DNA of 6,057 nt from Clostridia bacterium (GTDB lineage Bacteria > Bacillota > Clostridia > Oscillospirales > Acutalibacteraceae): NCBI GenBank assembly GCA_900771185.1, contig CAAGND010000226.1, positions 1 to 6,057 of the forward strand, in the 5' to 3' direction. Numbering within the stretch: position 1 is the first letter of the stretch; the number at the start of each line of letters is the position of its first letter. Positions 3,905 to 6,057 of the stretch are shown piece by piece. The position numbers were made by a program, and so were the translations under genes. The notes beneath the pieces were generated by a model. The model did no database searches. It saw nothing but the letters and a program-made list of their open reading frames with translations, and had not been told where the DNA came from.

Positions 3905-6057
3905 ATGACGTTTTCTCAGCTTTTCGGGTCTGCTGAATGGGTGGCGCCGGAAAAGGAATGCACTGCACCTCTTATAGCGGGGAAGTTTTATGCAAACGAT
4001 ATCCGCAGCGCGGAAATAACCGTGTGCGGACTGGGCTTTTTCCGCCTGTGGATAAACGGACGAGAGGTCTCGAATGACAAGCTCGTGCCTGCGAACAGTC
4101 AGTATTGCGAGCGGAACCTCGATCGATTTGACTATCCGATTAAAGACACCCTGTCATACAGAACCTACTGCATGCGGTACGATATAACCCGCCTCGTCAG
4201 AGAGGGCGAGAATATCGTTCAGGCGGTTCTCGGAACCGGCTGGTTCGCGCAGGTCAACAGAAAGGCGGAGGGAAATGTCGCTTTCGGCAACGTGAAGCTC
4301 TGCTATAAAATCGATATGCGGCTGTCTGACGGAAGCACGGCGAGCGCCGTGTCTGACGGCAGCCTTGTGTGGCGTCAGAGTCAGATAACGGAAAACAATA
4401 TATATACGGGTGAGCGGCACGACCTTGCGCTTTGCGCCGAACCGTCTGAGGACAACTGCTTTGACCTGTCTGGATATAGTCCCGTGAGAATCGCTCCCGG
4501 GCATGACAGTGAGTTTCATATTCAGACCTGCCCGGCGGACAGAGCGGTGAGAGCTATTGTTCCTCAAAAAATCCACGACTTCGGAGAATATTCAATCTAT
4601 GATGCCGGCGAGAATATCTCGGGCTATGCCGTTGTCGCCGCAAAGCGGGACGGCGCTAAGATTCATGTCCGCTATTCCGAGGAACTGAATCCGGACGGAA
4701 CGCTCAACTTCGACTCCTGCGGCCGGGAGCACCAGATTCAGCAGGAGATTTTTAAGAACTCGCCGGCGGGAAAACCGTGCCTTCCGTGGTTCACATGGCA
4801 CGGATTCCGGTATTTTGAGCTTTCGAACAACGCTGAGCCTCTGCGTGTTGAAGTCGTGCATTCGGATGTCCCCGTCAGCTCGTCTTTTGACAGCGACAGC
4901 GAGATGCTCAACTGGCTGTATGACGCTTATATCAGAACGCAGTTAAGCAACATGCACGCGGGCGTCCCCTCCGACTGTCCGCATATAGAGCGGCTCGGCT
5001 ATACGGGTGACGGTCAGCTCTGCTGCGAGGCGGCGATGCTGATGACGGATTCAAAGCGCTTTTATGAAAAGTGGCTCGAGGATATATCCGACTGTCAGGA
5101 TATCGAGAACGGGCATGTTCAGCACACTGCGCCCTTTATGGGCGGCGGAGGAGGACCCGCCGGATGGGGCGGAGCGATAGTTGTTGTGCCCTATGTGTTT
5201 TATAAAATGTACGGCGACACCGCTGTTCTGCGCCGTTTCCTGCCGAAGATGCTCAAATATTTTGATTATATGGACAGCCGCAGTGAGAACGGTCTTGTGT
5301 ATCGTGAGGAGGAGGGCGGCTGGTGCCTCGGAGACTGGTGCACGCCGGACCCGATAGCCATAAGCGAGCCTTATGTCAACACCTGCCTTTACATAAAATA
5401 TATGTATATGGCGCAGGAGATTGCGAAAATAATCGGCGAGAGCGGGCTTACCGCCGGGCTTGATGAAAGAATAGCAAAGGCGAAAAGAGCAGTCGAAACG
5501 GCTTATTACAGCCCGCAGACACATTCGTTTATCGGCGATATACAAGGGGCGAACAGCTTCGCGCTGGATATCGGTATGGGCAACGAAAAAACCTTTGAAA
5601 ACACGGTGAAAAAATATGCCGAGCGAGGGGAATATGACACCGGAATTTTCGGCACGGATATTCTGACCCGCCTGCTGTTTGAACGCGGCGAGGACGATAT
5701 CGCCTTTTCACTTCTGACCTCGCACGGTGACTCATCGTTTTATAACATGAAAAAGCACGGCGCGACCACGCTCTGGGAGTATTGGTACGGCGAGCGCTCA
5801 CACAGTCACCCGATGTTCGGCGCTGTCACACGGTATTTGCTGACGTTCATTCTCGGAATAGGGCAGAGCGGGTACTCCGCGGGCTTTGAGGATATTGTTA
5901 TCGCTCCGCACATTCCGGAAAAGTTGGGGCGCGCGTCAGGGCATATAACAACGGTGCAGGGAAAAATCGCCGTATCGTTTGAAAAAAGAGACGGAAATAT
6001 AGGCTTTGAGATTGAAACTCCGCTTGAAGCGAGGTTCGTGTTCGGCTCTCAGACGAG
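3905..6057 (+). CDS. Family 78 glycoside hydrolase (alpha-L-rhamnosidase), 3' end cut by the window
   Basis: An open frame of 717 codons runs off the right edge. The ATG at 3905 follows AAAGGGG (3891-3897) by 7 bases and the ABC-F stop by 16 bases. The enzyme should release terminal alpha-L-rhamnose with inversion of configuration. No signal peptide is present, so it probably acts in the cytoplasm on imported oligosaccharides or glycosides. Domains: N-terminal beta domain with LWINGREV, YDIT (92-95) and GTGWF (110-114); a second beta domain with DAGENISG (233-240) and the EELNPDG region (259-265); the (alpha/alpha)6 catalytic barrel from about 328 to 640; then the start of the C-terminal beta domain. 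In the barrel, DCPHIERLGYTGD gives D357, E362 and D369, with the same spacing as D567, E572 and D579 of Bacillus RhaB as I recall. TTLWEYW gives E625, the likely base. H635 in SHSHPMFG fits the conserved region. Both catalytic acids are retained. Probably only a few tens of residues are missing. The true substrate within GH78 cannot be read from sequence. Confidence 0.92.
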   Translation, partial: MTFSQLFGSAEWVAPEKECTAPLIAGKFYANDIRSAEITVCGLGFFRLWINGREVSNDKLVPANSQYCERNLDRFDYPIKDTLSYRTYCMRYDITRLVREGENIVQAVLGTGWFAQVNRKAEGNVAFGNVKLCYKIDMRLSDGSTASAVSDGSLVWRQSQITENNIYTGERHDLALCAEPSEDNCFDLSGYSPVRIAPGHDSEFHIQTCPADRAVRAIVPQKIHDFGEYSIYDAGENISGYAVVAAKRDGAKIHVRYSEELNPDGTLNFDSCGREHQIQQEIFKNSPAGKPCLPWFTWHGFRYFELSNNAEPLRVEVVHSDVPVSSSFDSDSEMLNWLYDAYIRTQLSNMHAGVPSDCPHIERLGYTGDGQLCCEAAMLMTDSKRFYEKWLEDISDCQDIENGHVQHTAPFMGGGGGPAGWGGAIVVVPYVFYKMYGDTAVLRRFLPKMLKYFDYMDSRSENGLVYREEEGGWCLGDWCTPDPIAISEPYVNTCLYIKYMYMAQEIAKIIGESGLTAGLDERIAKAKRAVETAYYSPQTHSFIGDIQGANSFALDIGMGNEKTFENTVKKYAERGEYDTGIFGTDILTRLLFERGEDDIAFSLLTSHGDSSFYNMKKHGATTLWEYWYGERSHSHPMFGAVTRYLLTFILGIGQSGYSAGFEDIVIAPHIPEKLGRASGHITTVQGKIAVSFEKRDGNIGFEIETPLEARFVFGSQT

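Noticed and set aside
4154..5801. Minus-strand open frames of 89-164 codons within the rhamnosidase gene
   Set aside because: They oppose a continuous GH78 frame with its catalytic motifs intact; no domain, start site or upstream promoter supports them.

Overview
The window looks like chromosomal DNA from an endospore-forming Firmicute, most likely a gut-type member of the Clostridia (Oscillospiraceae/Ruminococcaceae-like). The reasons are a bofA/yaaL-type sporulation gene pair behind a sequence that matches the mother-cell sigma-E promoter consensus, AT-rich intergenic DNA around coding DNA of roughly balanced base composition, strong AGGAGG-type ribosome binding sites, a 315-residue Bacillus-type mannose-6-phosphate isomerase and a signal-less GH78 rhamnosidase. 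The taxonomic placement is inference.

Layout. Positions 1-45 hold no recognisable gene. A tRNA-Val(GAC) gene lies on the minus strand (89-164) with its own promoter (about 200-228) and an intrinsic terminator (46-85). Next, also on the minus strand, is a two-gene unit: a DUF2508/YaaL-like protein (580-870) followed by a BofA-like membrane protein (314-580), with a TGATG stop/start overlap, ending in a long GC-rich hairpin (273-311). Upstream of yaaL the minus strand carries a sigma-E-like promoter (892-920). In the same 127-bp divergent intergenic region a plausible sigma-A promoter (893-921) faces right.

Rightwards, three plus-strand genes are spaced 23 and 16 bases apart and probably form one operon: manA (mannose-6-phosphate isomerase, 998-1945), an ABC-F ribosome-associated ATPase (1969-3888), and a family 78 alpha-L-rhamnosidase (3905 to the right edge, only its C-terminal end missing). 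manA and the rhamnosidase fit catabolism of plant or bacterial deoxyhexose- and mannose-containing glycans. The ABC-F protein is a translation factor with no obvious link to sugar use.

I see no mobile element, CRISPR array or defence system, and no convincing new system. The most interesting signal is regulatory: a sporulation-type promoter for yaaL-bofA interleaved base for base with an oppositely directed vegetative-type promoter for manA.
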